Assembly (NCBI GenBank): GCA_030157785.1
Contig: JAOAUC010000041.1
Location: 1 to 64,000 of the forward strand
Direction: 5' to 3'
From: Zoogloea oleivorans
GTDB lineage: Bacteria > Pseudomonadota > Gammaproteobacteria > Burkholderiales > Rhodocyclaceae
DNA: 64,000 nucleotides
Shown here: positions 1 through 9,130 of the stretch, in pieces
How the letters are laid out: every line of letters starts with the position of its first letter
Numbering within the stretch: the stretch's first letter is position 1
Program-made: the position numbers and the translations under genes
Notes under the pieces: model-generated
Databases searched by the model: none
What the model saw: the letters and a program-made list of their open reading frames with translations, nothing else
Told to the model about the DNA's origin: nothing

Positions 1-1100
1 AGCTCGCCGTGCCGCCCTTTGGCGATCTGGTGGCGGTGCCCGAGCGGGACATCGTCTACATCTCCGCTTCCAGCGGCTCTACTGGCGTGCCGACTGCATC
101 GCCCTTCACGGCGCAGGATTTCGACGAGTGGATCGACTATGAGGCGCGCCAGTTCTGGTCGTCGGGCCTGCGTCCGGAAGACCGCTACGCCCACTCGCTG
201 AACTTCTCGCTCTTTGTCGGCGGGCCGTGCGTGCTGGGGGCGCAGAAGCTCGGTGCCTTGTCGATCCATGCGGGAACCGTGCCGTCAGAGCGCCTGCTGG
301 CGATTGCGAAGCAGTTCCAGGTCACCGCCATCTGGACCACCCCGTCCTACGCCTGGTACCTGGGCGAAACGGCGGTGAAGGAGGGCATCGACCTTAAAAA
401 GGATCTGGCCATCCGGCGCATTTTCGTGGCCGGCGAGCCCGGCGGCTCGATCCCCGAAACCCGCCAGCGCATCGAAGCCCTGTGGGGCGCCTCGGTGTAC
501 GACTACTACGGCCTGTCGGACATCTTCGGCTCCTGCGCCGGCATGTGCGAGGAGAAGGACGGCCTCCACTGGGCCGAGGACCACATCCTTGTCGAAGTGC
601 TGCACCCGGAGACCAACGAACCGGTGGAGGAAGGCGCCCGCGGCGAGATGGTGCTGACCACGCTGAAGAAGTCCGCCCGCCCGATGGTGCGCTTCCGGAC
701 CGGTGACATCGTCTCCTTCACCTCCGAACCCTGCGGCTGCGGACGCACCTCGATTCGCTTGCAGGGCGTACATGGCCGCCTTGACGACATGCTGATCATC
801 AAGGGCGCAAATCTCTTCCCCAGTGATGTGGAGGCCATCGCTCGTCGCGACCACGACCTGACCGGCGAATACCGGTTGATCGTCGAGCGGGTGAACCACC
901 TGGACATTCTCACCGTGGAAGTGGAGCGCAGTGCCATCTTCAGCGGCCGGGACGAAGATCTCGCCCACCACTTCGGGCGGCAGCTCAAGTCGATCACCGG
1001 TGTCAGCGCGGTGGTGAAGATACTGCCCGCCGACACCTTGCCCCGTGCCACCCACAAGGCCAAGCGCGTGGAAGACCGCCGCAGCGGCGTGTGGGGCTGA
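1..1100 (+). CDS. Phenylacetate-CoA ligase family protein (5'-truncated)
   Basis: The reading frame is open through the left edge, so the N-terminus is missing. The visible part has the AMP-binding P-loop (SSGSTGVPT), the YYGLSD motif typical of adenylate-forming enzymes of the PaaK type, a CGCGRTS stretch and the hinge/C-terminal signature GRLDDMLIIKG followed by FPSDVE. PaaK-like enzymes activate aryl or related carboxylic acids to CoA thioesters in the cytosol. The aromatic substrate cannot be read from the sequence, and some relatives work on other acids. It ends with TGA and is followed by a palindrome, with no co-directional gene close enough to suggest an operon. Confidence 0.85.
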   Translation, partial: LAVPPFGDLVAVPERDIVYISASSGSTGVPTASPFTAQDFDEWIDYEARQFWSSGLRPEDRYAHSLNFSLFVGGPCVLGAQKLGALSIHAGTVPSERLLAIAKQFQVTAIWTTPSYAWYLGETAVKEGIDLKKDLAIRRIFVAGEPGGSIPETRQRIEALWGASVYDYYGLSDIFGSCAGMCEEKDGLHWAEDHILVEVLHPETNEPVEEGARGEMVLTTLKKSARPMVRFRTGDIVSFTSEPCGCGRTSIRLQGVHGRLDDMLIIKGANLFPSDVEAIARRDHDLTGEYRLIVERVNHLDILTVEVERSAIFSGRDEDLAHHFGRQLKSITGVSAVVKILPADTLPRATHKAKRVEDRRSGVWG

Positions 1101-1110
1101 GCGCATGAAG

Positions 1111-1146
1111 CTCCCGTGGGTCGGACTTCAGTCCGGCCCACGGGAG
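1111..1146. repeat. 36-bp near-perfect palindrome, REP-like
   Basis: Outer arms CTCCCGTGGG and CCCACGGGAG enclose inner arms CGGACT and AGTCCG around a 2-nt loop; only a T/G pair interrupts the stem. It sits 10 bp after the stop codon of the ligase gene. No T-tract follows, so a REP-type element or a stabilising 3' hairpin fits better than a classical terminator. The core GACTTCAGTC is shared with the elements near 53.6 and 59.6 kb. Confidence 0.6.
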
Positions 1147-1309
1147 TGCGGTGCACCACGCACGTCACTCGTGCTGAAAATCCAGCAATGGCTGTTTGTC
1201 GGGCAGCACTGCAGGCCCCGGGGACGGGGTACCGGTGCTGTGTTCCGTGCCGTGGAAAACCTTGCAGAATCAGGCCTTGCGCAGCCCTGTCCGGCCATTT
1301 CAGGCCGGC

Positions 1310-1325
1310 AGGTATGGAAGTTGCC
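1310..1325 (+). promoter_or_regulatory. Weak sigma-54 -24/-12 candidate
   Basis: AGGTATG-N4-TTGCC has the GG-N10-GC spacing and a perfect TTGC -12 box, but its -24 box matches poorly. It ends 40 bp before the start of the MBL-fold gene, a distance like those of the stronger sites further on. It counts only as a possible tenth member of that set. Confidence 0.3.
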
Positions 1326-1364
1326 GAAGTGAAGGCATCTTTCACCTACCGCTCCGGGGGTTTC

Positions 1365-2846
1365 ATGCGCAAAGCCATTCTTCCTTTCATCGGTGTCACT
1401 GCTGCCTTGTCCTTTGTGGCCAGCGCACCTGCCCACGCCCAAAGTCTGCAGGCGGCAGCAAAGGCCTTCGACGTTGAGGGGGTGCAGTCGATCCAGTTTT
1501 CCGGTAGCGGCCGCTGGTTCCAGTTTGGCCAGGCGCCGGACCCGTCCCTGGCGTGGCCGCGCTTCGACGTGAGTCGCTACGTGGCCGACATCGACTACAC
1601 GGCCGCCAGCGCGCGGGTCCAGATCACCCGCAGCCAGACCGTTGAGGCAGGGCGTCTGCGTCCGGCGCCGGTGGAGCAGGGGGTCGACCAGTACGTAAGC
1701 GGCACCTACGCCTGGAACCTGCCCGCTACGGCGCCGGCCCAGGGGGCTGTGCCTGCTGCGGCGCCCCAGCCGGCCGCAGTGGCCGAACGGGCTGCCGAAA
1801 TCTGGGCTACGCCGCAGGGCTTCCTGAAGGCCGCGCTGGCCAACCATGCACGGGCGACCACCCGGGCCGGCGGCAGCAGTGAAGTGTCCTTCGCACTGGA
1901 GGGCAAGTATCGCTTTGTCGGTACCCTCAACGCCCGCAACCAGGTTGAACGGGTCCGCACCTGGGTCGATAACCCGGTGCTTGGCGACACCCTCGTGGAA
2001 ACCCGCTTCTCCGACTATCGGGATTTTGGCGGCGTGCGCTTCCCGGCCCGTATCGAGCGCAGCCAGGGCGGGCATCCGGTGCTCGACCTGCAGGTGGCCG
2101 ACGTCCGGCTCAACCCGGCGGTGAGCATCACCGTGCCGCAGGAGCTTGCCAGTGCCCCCGCCCCGGCTATCAAGGTGCTCGCCAGCCCGTTGGCCGAAGG
2201 CGTGTACTTCCTTACCGGTGGCACCCACCACAGCGTCGCCATCGAACAGAAGGACCACATCGTCGTTGTCGAGGCACCTCTCAACGAGGAGCGTTCCCTG
2301 GCGGTGATTGCCAAGGTCAAGGAAATCATCCCCGGCAAACCGATCAAGTACCTGATCAACACCCACGCGCATTTTGACCATGCAGGCGGCCTGCGCACCT
2401 TCGTGGATGAGGGGGCCATCATCGTCACGCCCCACGCCAACCGCGCGTACTTCGAGAAGGCCTGGGCCACCCCGCGCAAGCTCAGTCCGGATCGTCTGGC
2501 CCACTCGGGCAAGCCGGCACGCTTCGAGACTTTCTCGGGCAGGCACGTGCTGTCGGATGGCAAGCGCAGCATCGAAATTCATCCGCTGGCGGGCAGTGGC
2601 CACAGCGATGCCTTCGCCTTCATCTACCTGCCGGCCGAGAAGATCCTCGTTGAAGCCGACGCTTACACCCCGACTGCCGCCGGCACGCCGGCACCGGCCA
2701 GCCCCAACCCGTATTCGGTCAACCTCTACGACAACATCCAGAAGCTCAAGCTGGACGTGGAGCAGATCGCCGCGCTGCACGGGCCGCGGGTGGTCACGCT
2801 GGCGGATCTGCGCACGGCCATCGGTCAGGTCAATGCGGCCCGCTGA
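1365..2846 (+). CDS. Exported metallo-beta-lactamase-fold hydrolase
   Basis: The start chosen gives a clean Sec signal peptide (MRKAILPFIG..., Ala-x-Ala before QSLQ); the frame is open further upstream, but that stretch is not protein-like. About 290 residues of an N-terminal region without a recognised domain are followed by an MBL domain whose metal site THAHFDHAGG has the HxHxDH signature at residues 334-339, with later GSGHSDAF and LVEADAY segments as further ligands. The 493-residue protein is therefore a periplasmic Zn-dependent hydrolase. The family covers lactonases, sulfatases and phosphodiesterases, and I cannot assign a substrate. It is probably monocistronic. Confidence 0.8.
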   Translation: MRKAILPFIGVTAALSFVASAPAHAQSLQAAAKAFDVEGVQSIQFSGSGRWFQFGQAPDPSLAWPRFDVSRYVADIDYTAASARVQITRSQTVEAGRLRPAPVEQGVDQYVSGTYAWNLPATAPAQGAVPAAAPQPAAVAERAAEIWATPQGFLKAALANHARATTRAGGSSEVSFALEGKYRFVGTLNARNQVERVRTWVDNPVLGDTLVETRFSDYRDFGGVRFPARIERSQGGHPVLDLQVADVRLNPAVSITVPQELASAPAPAIKVLASPLAEGVYFLTGGTHHSVAIEQKDHIVVVEAPLNEERSLAVIAKVKEIIPGKPIKYLINTHAHFDHAGGLRTFVDEGAIIVTPHANRAYFEKAWATPRKLSPDRLAHSGKPARFETFSGRHVLSDGKRSIEIHPLAGSGHSDAFAFIYLPAEKILVEADAYTPTAAGTPAPASPNPYSVNLYDNIQKLKLDVEQIAALHGPRVVTLADLRTAIGQVNAAR

Positions 2847-2899
2847 AATCGTGGATTGGAAATCAGCCGATCCGGAATAAGCATTCAAATTTTTCTTGG

Positions 2900-2928
2900 T
2901 TCGTTAAGCGCAATCGCCTCTCTAGACT
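2900..2928 (+). promoter_or_regulatory. Sigma-70-type promoter of the sulfate-binding protein gene
   Basis: TTCGTT and TAGACT are separated by 17 bp, about 35 bp before the ATG. The AT-rich stretch just upstream (2885-2900) is where a CysB-type activator would bind, but no confirmed CysB box can be read. Confidence 0.4.
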
Positions 2929-2962
2929 CTGCTTCATTCATCGTTAGTTAATAGGAAACCTC

Positions 2963-3970
2963 ATGAAATCCCGCCTTGCTCGTCGTTCCCTCGTTTCCCT
3001 GGCGCTCGTTCTCGGCTTTTCCAGTCTGGCCCAGGCTGACGTGACGCTTCTCAACGTTTCCTACGATCCGACCCGCGAGCTTTATCAGGATTACAACGCC
3101 GCCTTCGCCAAGTACTGGAAGGCCAAGAACAATGAGGTCGTCACCTTCAAGGCCTCCCACGGTGGTTCGGGCAAGCAGGCCCGCGCCGTCATCGACGGCC
3201 TCGAAGCCGACGTGGTGACCCTGGCCCTGGCCAGCGACGTGGATGCCCTGCACGACAACGGCAAGCTGATTCCGGCCGACTGGCAGAAGCGTCTGCCGCA
3301 CAACGCCTCGCCCTACACCTCGACCATCGTCTTCCTGGTGCGCAAGGGTAACCCGAAGGGCATCAAGGACTGGAACGACCTGGTCAAGCCGGGCGTCGAG
3401 GTGATCACCCCGAACCCCAAGACCTCCGGCGGCGCCCGCTGGAACTACCTGGCCGCGTGGGGTTATTCCCTCAAGCAGCCGGGCGGCAACGAAGCCACCG
3501 CCAAGGAATTCGTCAAGAAGATCTTCGGCAACGTGAAGGTGCTTGATTCGGGCGCCCGCGGCTCCACCACCACCTTTGCCGAGCGCGGCATTGGCGACGT
3601 GCTGATCGCCTGGGAAAACGAAGCCTACCTGGCCGTCAAGGAGCTGGGTCCGGACAAGTTCGACATCGTCACCCCGTCCATCTCCATCCTGGCCGAGCCG
3701 CCCGTGAGCGTGGTGGACAAGGTGGTCGACAAGCGCGGCACCCGCAAGGTGGCTACCGCTTACCTCGAATACCTGTACTCGCCCGAAGGCCAGGAGATTG
3801 CCGGCAAGAACTACTACCGCCCGATCGATCCGAAGATCGCCGCCAAGTACGCCAAGCAGTTTGCGCCGGTCAAGCTCTTCACCATCGATGCGGTCTTCGG
3901 TGGCTGGACCAAGACCCAGAAGGCCCACTTCGCCGACGGCGGTGTGTTTGACCAGATCAGCGTCAAATAA
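2963..3970 (+). CDS. Sulfate ABC transporter substrate-binding protein
   Basis: A 335-residue periplasmic binding protein with a signal peptide ending at [17 protein letters not shown]. The segments [20 protein letters not shown] and [19 protein letters not shown] are hallmarks of the Sbp/CysP family, where the SGGARW region contacts sulfate. It delivers sulfate (or thiosulfate) to a CysTWA permease, which is not in this window. Sbp and CysP are hard to tell apart by eye. It heads a block of cysteine-biosynthesis genes and is separated from the next gene by a hairpin. Confidence 0.93.
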   Translation: MKSRLARRSLVSLALVLGFSSLAQADVTLLNVSYDPTRELYQDYNAAFAKYWKAKNNEVVTFKASHGGSGKQARAVIDGLEADVVTLALASDVDALHDNGKLIPADWQKRLPHNASPYTSTIVFLVRKGNPKGIKDWNDLVKPGVEVITPNPKTSGGARWNYLAAWGYSLKQPGGNEATAKEFVKKIFGNVKVLDSGARGSTTTFAERGIGDVLIAWENEAYLAVKELGPDKFDIVTPSISILAEPPVSVVDKVVDKRGTRKVATAYLEYLYSPEGQEIAGKNYYRPIDPKIAAKYAKQFAPVKLFTIDAVFGGWTKTQKAHFADGGVFDQISVK

Positions 3971-3981
3971 GCGGCACGCCA

Positions 3982-4002
3982 GCTCCGGCCTTGTGCCGGA
4001 GC
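3982..4002 (+). terminator. Intercistronic hairpin after the sulfate-binding protein gene
   Basis: GCTCCGGC and GCCGGAGC form an 8-bp GC stem with a 5-nt loop, 11 bp after the stop codon. No T-run follows, so partial termination or 3'-end protection of the abundant binding-protein mRNA is more likely than full termination. Confidence 0.5.
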
Positions 4003-4018
4003 CATCAGGAGCCTTCTA

Positions 4019-4705
4019 GTGCTGCAGACCACCTTGATTGTTCCCGGGCTTGACGACAGTGAGCCCGGGCACTGGCAGAGCTGGCTGGAAAAGCAGCTTC
4101 CCCATGCCCGCCGGGTGCGCCACATCGACTGGCATCTGCCGGTGCTGGCGCGCTGGGCGACCGAGGTGCGGCGGGAGATCGACGAGGCCCCCGGTGTGGT
4201 GTGGATTGTGGCCCACAGCTACGGCTGTCTGGCCTCGGTGGTGGCTGCGGCCGACCGCCCCGAGCGGGTTGCCGGCCTCTTGCTGGTGGCTCCGCCGGAC
4301 CCCGACCGCTTCACCGCCTTTGGCCTGCGTGATCCCCGTGAAACCGCCGAGCGCAGTGGCCTGGCCTCATGGATTCCGTCGGTGCCGATTGGTGTCCCCA
4401 GTGTTGTGGTGGCGAGCCGCAACGATCCATGGGCCGACTTTGCGCGCATCGCCTATTGGGCGGATTGCTGGGGCAGCCTTTTTGTCGATGCCGGGCAGGC
4501 CGGGCACATCAATGTGGCGTCGGGTCACGGTGCCTGGCCACAGGGCTTGCAATACCTGCAGGCCTTGCGCGAGTCCTACACCGGCCTGCCGCTGGGCAGC
4601 CTGGACGAAGGCAAGGTGACCAATCGGGGCAAGCGCGGTGCGCTGGCCCGGTTGCGCCACCGCACGCGCTTCGACTGGGAAGTTTTTACCGATATTCCGA
4701 CCTGA
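4019..4705 (+). CDS. RBBP9/YdeN-type alpha/beta hydrolase
   Basis: The GTG start is supported by AGGAG seven bases upstream. The protein is 228 residues with an early [14 protein letters not shown] segment typical of the RBBP9/YdeN family, the nucleophile elbow AHSYGC (GxSxG-like, Ser) and a C-terminal [10 protein letters not shown] with the expected His. The family consists of small cytosolic serine hydrolases, mostly without known substrate. Its position between the sulfate-binding protein and cysK suggests a link with sulfur metabolism by context only. Confidence 0.8.
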   Translation: MLQTTLIVPGLDDSEPGHWQSWLEKQLPHARRVRHIDWHLPVLARWATEVRREIDEAPGVVWIVAHSYGCLASVVAAADRPERVAGLLLVAPPDPDRFTAFGLRDPRETAERSGLASWIPSVPIGVPSVVVASRNDPWADFARIAYWADCWGSLFVDAGQAGHINVASGHGAWPQGLQYLQALRESYTGLPLGSLDEGKVTNRGKRGALARLRHRTRFDWEVFTDIPT

Positions 4706-4727
4706 AACTAATCCAAGGAGAGCACCC

Positions 4728-5705
4728 ATGTCCAAATGGTTTGAGGACAACGCCCTGTCCATCGGTCACACCCCGCTGGTCAAACTGAACCGGGTTACCG
4801 ACGGCGCCGGCGCCACCGTTCTCGCCAAGATCGAAGGCCGCAATCCGGCGTATTCGGTCAAGTGCCGCATTGGCGCGGCGCTGGTGTGGGACGCCGAGAA
4901 GCGCGGCCTGCTCGGCCCGGGCAAGGAGCTCGTCGAGCCGACCAGCGGCAACACCGGCATCGCCCTGGCCTTTGTGGCGGCGGCGCGGGGCATTCCGCTG
5001 ACCCTGACCATGCCCGAAACCATGAGCATCGAGCGGCGCAAGCTGCTGCTCGCCTACGGCGCCAAGCTGGTGCTTACCGAAGGCGCCAAGGGCATGAGCG
5101 GAGCGATTGCCAAGGCCGAGGAAATCGCGGCGTCCGACCCGGGCAAGTACGTGCTGCTGCAGCAGTTCAAGAACCCGGCCAACCCGGCCATCCACGAAGC
5201 CACCACCGGCCCCGAGATCTGGGACGACACCGACGGCAAGGTGGACATCTTCGTGTCCGGCGTAGGCACCGGCGGCACCATCACCGGCGTGTCGCGCTAC
5301 TTCAAGCAGGGCCGCGGCAAGGCCATCCAGTCGGTGGCTGTCGAACCTGCGGCCAGCCCGGTGCTTACCCAGACTCTTGCCGGCGAAGCGATCAAGCCCG
5401 GCCCGCACAAGATCCAGGGTATTGGCGCCGGCTTCGTGCCCGGCGTGCTTGATCTGTCGCTGATCGACGCCGTCGAGCAGGTCAGCAACGAGGAAGCGGT
5501 CGAGTTCGCCCGTCGCCTGGCCCGTGAGGAAGGCATCCTGGCCGGCATCTCCTGCGGCGCGGCTACAGCCGTGGCGGTGCGCCTCGCCAAGCGCCCGGAA
5601 AACGCCGGCAAGACCATTGTTGTGGTGCTGCCCGACTCCGGCGAGCGTTACCTCAGCTCGGTGCTCTTCGAGGGCGTCTTTGACGCGGCCGGGCTGCCGG
5701 CATGA
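4728..5705 (+). CDS. cysK: Cysteine synthase A (O-acetylserine sulfhydrylase)
   Basis: PLP enzyme making cysteine from O-acetylserine and sulfide. The start has AAGGAGAG upstream, and the open frame before it is the tail of the hydrolase in another frame. Lys45 in [11 protein letters not shown] is the Schiff-base lysine, PTSGNTGIA and [10 protein letters not shown] are the substrate and phosphate loops, and PDSGERYLS is near the C-terminus. Length (325 aa) and the sequence around the lysine match CysK rather than CysM. The stop overlaps the cysE start (ATGA), indicating translational coupling. Confidence 0.95.
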   Translation: MSKWFEDNALSIGHTPLVKLNRVTDGAGATVLAKIEGRNPAYSVKCRIGAALVWDAEKRGLLGPGKELVEPTSGNTGIALAFVAAARGIPLTLTMPETMSIERRKLLLAYGAKLVLTEGAKGMSGAIAKAEEIAASDPGKYVLLQQFKNPANPAIHEATTGPEIWDDTDGKVDIFVSGVGTGGTITGVSRYFKQGRGKAIQSVAVEPAASPVLTQTLAGEAIKPGPHKIQGIGAGFVPGVLDLSLIDAVEQVSNEEAVEFARRLAREEGILAGISCGAATAVAVRLAKRPENAGKTIVVVLPDSGERYLSSVLFEGVFDAAGLPA

Positions 5706-6661
5706 GCCTGCACGATCCGCACAAGCCCGCCTTCGATGCGGGTCACTGGGATCTCGCGTCGGTGGTTACGGGCCTGCGCGAGGTTCGTGATCGCTGGCGC
5801 GAGTCCCAGGGGCGTTCGCGGGAATCCGGCGGGCGCGAGTTTCCGTCCCGCGATGCGCTGGCGCAGATCGTTGACCAGTTGAGCGGGGCGCTCTTTCCGA
5901 TGCGCCTCGGTCCCACCGACCTGCGCCAGGAGAGTGAAGACTTCTACGTCGGTTACACCCTCGACGCGGCTCTCCACGGCCTGCTCGAACAGGTGACGCT
6001 GGAGTTCATCCACCAATCCCGCCACACCGGGCCCGACCCCGTCGCCGCCCGCGCCCAGGCGGTGGGTGTGGTGCGCGAGCTGGCAACACAACTGCCCGAG
6101 ATCCGCGCACTGCTCGACACCGACGTGCTGGCCGCCTACCAGGGCGACCCGGCGGCGCGCAGCGTGGATGAAATCGTGCTGTGCTACCCGGGTGTGCTGG
6201 CGGTGATTCACTACCGGCTCGCCCATCGCCTGTACCGCCTCGGCCTGCCGCTGATCGCCCGCATCATTTCCGAGCTGGCCCATTCGGCCACCGGCATCGA
6301 TATCCACCCGGGGGCGAGCATCGGTCACAGCTTCTTCATCGATCACGGCACTGGCGTGGTGATTGGCGAGACGGCGGTGATCGGCAACCGGGTGCGCCTG
6401 TATCAGGCCGTTACCCTTGGCGCCAAGCGTTTCGAAGTGGGGCAGGACGGCGGTCTGGCCAAGGGCTTGCCGCGTCACCCGGCGCTCGAGGATGACGTGG
6501 TGGTATATGCCGGCGCCACCATTCTGGGGCGCATCACCATCGGCAAGGGGGCCAGCATTGGCGGCAACGTGTGGCTCACCCACAGCGTGCCGCCGGGCAG
6601 CCACATCAGCCAGGCGTCACTCCAGCAGGCCGAAGCCGGCAAGGCAAGGCCGCGCCAATGA
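5702..6661 (+). CDS. cysE: Serine O-acetyltransferase
   Basis: Makes O-acetylserine from serine and acetyl-CoA, the substrate of the upstream cysK product. The C-terminal half is a left-handed hexapeptide helix with the SAT signature ([19 protein letters not shown]) and [17 protein letters not shown]. At 319 residues it has a longer N-terminal helical region than the 273-aa enteric enzyme, similar to the EpsC-like form seen in many non-enteric bacteria. ATGA overlaps at both ends place cysK, cysE and the XRE gene in one transcript. Confidence 0.94.
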   Translation: MSLHDPHKPAFDAGHWDLASVVTGLREVRDRWRESQGRSRESGGREFPSRDALAQIVDQLSGALFPMRLGPTDLRQESEDFYVGYTLDAALHGLLEQVTLEFIHQSRHTGPDPVAARAQAVGVVRELATQLPEIRALLDTDVLAAYQGDPAARSVDEIVLCYPGVLAVIHYRLAHRLYRLGLPLIARIISELAHSATGIDIHPGASIGHSFFIDHGTGVVIGETAVIGNRVRLYQAVTLGAKRFEVGQDGGLAKGLPRHPALEDDVVVYAGATILGRITIGKGASIGGNVWLTHSVPPGSHISQASLQQAEAGKARPRQ

Positions 6662-6888
6662 CCGAGTTGCACCAGCGCTTCGGTGCGGTTGTGCGCCGCC
6701 GCCGTATCGCCCGTGGCTGGTCGCAGGGCGAGTTCGCCGATCTGGCCGGCCTGAGCCGTTCCTACAGCGGCGAGATCGAGCGCGGCTATTCGATTCCGTC
6801 CCTGGCCACCGTCATCAAGATTGCCGCCGCCTTCGGCGTGCCGCCCTCCGAACTGGTCGAAGAGGCCGAAGGGGACGCCAGAGCGTGA
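6658..6888 (+). CDS. Small XRE-family transcriptional regulator in the cysKE operon
   Basis: A 76-residue protein made of one HTH_3 domain: RFGAVVRRRRIARGWSQGEF, then a recognition helix around LAGLSRSYSGEIERG and SIPSLATVIKIAAAFGV. There is no ligand-binding or peptidase domain. The start codon overlaps the cysE stop, so it is co-translated with cysteine synthesis. A role as a local repressor of cys or sulfur-uptake genes is inferred from position only. A longer frame starts within cysE but would duplicate coding sequence and is not credible. Confidence 0.85.
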   Translation: MTELHQRFGAVVRRRRIARGWSQGEFADLAGLSRSYSGEIERGYSIPSLATVIKIAAAFGVPPSELVEEAEGDARA

Positions 6889-6942
6889 GGTATTCTTCGC
6901 CGCTTTGCATCTGCAGACCCGTCCGGGTAGAGGAGTTGAGGC

Positions 6943-7398
6943 TTGAATATCGCGTGGTCGACTTTTACACCGTGGAGCGCGCTGGCCGGTGGTGCGCTCA
7001 TCGGCTTGGCAGCCAGCGTGCTGCTGTTGGTGAATGGCCGCATCGCCGGCATCAGCGGCATCCTTGCCGGGCTGGTGCGCGCACCGGGTGACCGGGCGTG
7101 GCGCCTGGCCTTTGTGTCGGGATTGCTGGCAGCGCCGTTAGTTGCCGGCTTGGTGCTGCCGCAGCATGTCTTTCCGACGGCGCTGCCGCCGGGCATTCAG
7201 GAAACCCTTCGCCTGCTGGTTGCCGGCCTGCTGGTGGGCCTGGGCACGCGCATGGCCAACGGCTGTACCAGCGGTCATGGCGTGTGCGGGCTGGCGCGCC
7301 TGTCGCTGCGCTCGCTGGCGGCGGTGGCGGTGTTCATGGGGGCGGCCTTTGGCGTGGTCTTTGTCGTGCGCCATGTGCTACCGGGAGCGGGTGCATGA
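6943..7398 (+). CDS. YeeE/YedE-type sulfur transport half protein (first)
   Basis: TTG start with AGGAG seven bases upstream. The 151-residue hydrophobic protein has four to five membrane segments and the conserved loops NGRIAGISGIL and NGCTSGHGVCG, whose cysteines are the thiosulfate-handling residues in YeeE/TsuA. The split two-protein arrangement with the next gene matches PmpA/PmpB-type pairs. It probably imports a sulfur compound such as thiosulfate, which fits the cysteine operon just upstream. Confidence 0.85.
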   Translation: MNIAWSTFTPWSALAGGALIGLAASVLLLVNGRIAGISGILAGLVRAPGDRAWRLAFVSGLLAAPLVAGLVLPQHVFPTALPPGIQETLRLLVAGLLVGLGTRMANGCTSGHGVCGLARLSLRSLAAVAVFMGAAFGVVFVVRHVLPGAGA

Positions 7399-7847
7399 GC
7401 ACGCCCCAACTTTCCGACAAGACAGATACCCTGGGCAGCCTCGCCGGTGCCCTCGTGGCTGGCCTCATCTTTGGCCTGGGCCTGCTGCTGGCCGGCATGA
7501 CCAATCCGGCCAAGGTGCTCGGCTTTCTGGATATTGCTGGCGCGTGGGATCCGTCCCTCGCGCTGGTCATGGTCGGCGGCATCGCCGTTGCCCGCATCGG
7601 TGTGCTGGCCGTGCGTCGTCGCGGCGGCACACTCACCGGTTTGCCGCTGCACATGCCGCACGAGCGCCCGGTGGATCGCCCTCTTTTGATTGGCAGCGCA
7701 CTGTTCGGGCTGGGCTGGGGGCTCGCCGGCTTTTGCCCCGGGCCGGCGGTAGTCGCTATCGGTTTCGACTACCTTCCGGCCTTTCCGGTGGTGGCCGGGA
7801 TGTTGATAGGGCTGTGGGTGTTGCCTTCAAAGTGGCTTGGGCGATAA
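7395..7847 (+). CDS. YeeE/DUF6691-type sulfur transport half protein (second)
   Basis: The 150-residue membrane protein starts inside the previous gene (ATGA overlap); the longer frame upstream is a shadow. Conserved loops are GMTNPAKVLGFLD and GFCPGPAVVAIGF, the latter with the single conserved Cys of this half. It completes the two-part YeeE-like channel with the preceding gene. Substrate identity (thiosulfate, sulfide or other sulfane) is inferred. Confidence 0.85.
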   Translation: MSTPQLSDKTDTLGSLAGALVAGLIFGLGLLLAGMTNPAKVLGFLDIAGAWDPSLALVMVGGIAVARIGVLAVRRRGGTLTGLPLHMPHERPVDRPLLIGSALFGLGWGLAGFCPGPAVVAIGFDYLPAFPVVAGMLIGLWVLPSKWLGR

Positions 7848-7857
7848 GCACGTCGTC

Positions 7858-8649
7858 TCAGGCGATGCCCGCCGCCGGGTAGCCGCAGGCGTAGCCCTGC
7901 AGCCACACCTGTTCCCCGGCGATGGCCGGGGAGGCTTGCTCCACATGCGTGACGATGATCGTGGCGTCCTGACGCAGGGCGGACAGCCACTTCAGGCGCG
8001 CTTCCCCTTCTTCATCGCGGCCCAGCCGGTCGACCCGGATCTTCACGAAATGCGGCGACAGGCGGCCGGCAATCGTCTGCCACTGGGCAGGTGACTCCAC
8101 ATTCACCGCCACCCGGAAGCCGTTGGCCCGGTAGTTGCGCAGCACGAAGGTCAGCAACTCGGGCTGCGCGCTGGCCTCCGGCGGCGTCTCGATGACGATG
8201 CGGTCGGGCTGCACACCCAGTGCATCCACCACGCGCCGAAAAGCCCGCCCGTGATCGTCCCCCACGGCAGCCAGCAGCCGCCCATGCACGTTGAGAAAGA
8301 GCGGCACCGCGTTGCCGACGACAATGCTGTTGAGCAGATGCACCGTGCGCGCCAGTCGGTCGAGCGCGATCAGCCGCGCGTCCTCCGCCGCCGCTGAAAA
8401 CAGCGTCCACGGCGACAAGCCCTCGTCCGCCGAATTCACGCTGCGCAAAAATGCCTCCCGACCGACGATCTGGCCGTTGGCCGAATCGACAATGGGCTGA
8501 AACGCACTCGACAACGCAAAACCAAACCAGTCGCCCAGCACGCTGCCGCTGTCCGTGCGACGCAACTGCTTGCCCGGCAGCGGCCCGGACGGAAGCCGCT
8601 CAAGAAAAGCGCGGGCGAGGGGAGGGATGGTGGGAGTGACAAGGCTCAT
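7858..8649 (-). CDS. EAL-like domain protein, catalytically degenerate
   Basis: The start at 8649 has AGGAG six bases upstream on the minus strand, better than the GTG at 8679. The 263-residue protein has FQPIVD, the usual entry to an EAL domain, but the EAL triplet reads EAF. The IVIET block replaces the usual IELTE, and the DDFG loop is replaced by a VNVES stretch. KIRVDRL keeps part of the KID region. Loss of these metal ligands argues against c-di-GMP hydrolysis, so a c-di-GMP-binding or structural adaptor role is more likely. No GGDEF or sensor domain is present. Confidence 0.75.
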   Translation of the reverse strand: MSLVTPTIPPLARAFLERLPSGPLPGKQLRRTDSGSVLGDWFGFALSSAFQPIVDSANGQIVGREAFLRSVNSADEGLSPWTLFSAAAEDARLIALDRLARTVHLLNSIVVGNAVPLFLNVHGRLLAAVGDDHGRAFRRVVDALGVQPDRIVIETPPEASAQPELLTFVLRNYRANGFRVAVNVESPAQWQTIAGRLSPHFVKIRVDRLGRDEEGEARLKWLSALRQDATIIVTHVEQASPAIAGEQVWLQGYACGYPAAGIA

Positions 8650-8852
8650 CGCAGGCTCCTGATTCGATACTCGCGCCACTGTAGGGTCGAGCGGGGGCCG
8701 GCGGAACCAAGAAATCCTGCAAAAGATATCAATCTGAGCAGGGTGATAAGCCTTATGCAGGCCCTGAACTCATATCCGGGCTGTCGGATGTCTATCGCGA
8801 CGGCAATGAACTCAATGTTGCGCGATCGGAATCGTCATCCGATAGGTAAAAA

Positions 8853-8899
8853 CATCAATCCGATGGATCGGATAAGGGTTCGGGACTATCGGATTGATG
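8853..8899. repeat. 12-bp perfect inverted repeat in an ATCCGAT-rich patch
   Basis: CATCAATCCGAT at 8853-8864 and its exact reverse complement at 8888-8899 flank a 23-nt spacer. An overlapping alternative pairing uses ATCCGATAG (8837-8845) with CTATCGGAT (8886-8894). The core word recurs several times in the surrounding 170 bp, suggesting a protein-binding cluster or decayed palindromic repeats. Confidence 0.6.
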
Positions 8900-9085
8900 A
8901 TCCGGGGCTGCAACATGGATATGTGAGGCGTCGGATCAAGGATAGGGCGGCGATGGGGAGGGTTGTTGCCGGGGCGATGTGGATGTAGACGGGGTGAAGG
9001 CTTGTTGGTGCGTGGGGAAGGGGGTGGTTGGTGGTGGGCTTTTCGGCCGGAGTGGATTTCATGCTGATGCGCTAAGATGACGGCT

Positions 9086-9130
9086 GTCGGCCAGGAGCGG
9101 TCATATAGGATACGTCTCTAAAGCGGACGT
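9086..9130. repeat. Intergenic repeat, copy A (3'-half)
   Basis: GTCGGCCA at 9086 and AAAGCGGACGT at 9120 are 34 bp apart. The element at 10199-10310 has GTCGGCCA and AAAGCAGACAT 35 bp apart. The shared layout suggests one dispersed repeat family bordering the accessory genes. Confidence 0.4.

Noticed and set aside
1365..2846. SdsA1-type alkylsulfatase
   Set aside because: The MBL domain is C-terminal and the typical SdsA1 dimerisation and SCP2-like parts are not seen; only the generic HxHxDH motif is shared.
1128..2888. Long minus-strand open frame opposite the MBL-fold gene
   Set aside because: Shadow of a GC-rich gene: no domain, His/Arg/Gly-rich composition, and the plus strand encodes a clear signal peptide and metal site.
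8837..8899. CRISPR array
   Set aside because: The repeats are short words with irregular spacing and both orientations, with no unique spacers of constant length and no cas genes.
8743..8988. 81-codon frame after the EAL-like gene
   Set aside because: Made of repeated Arg/Asp/Ile codons from the ATCCGAT patch, with no ribosome binding site or family resemblance.
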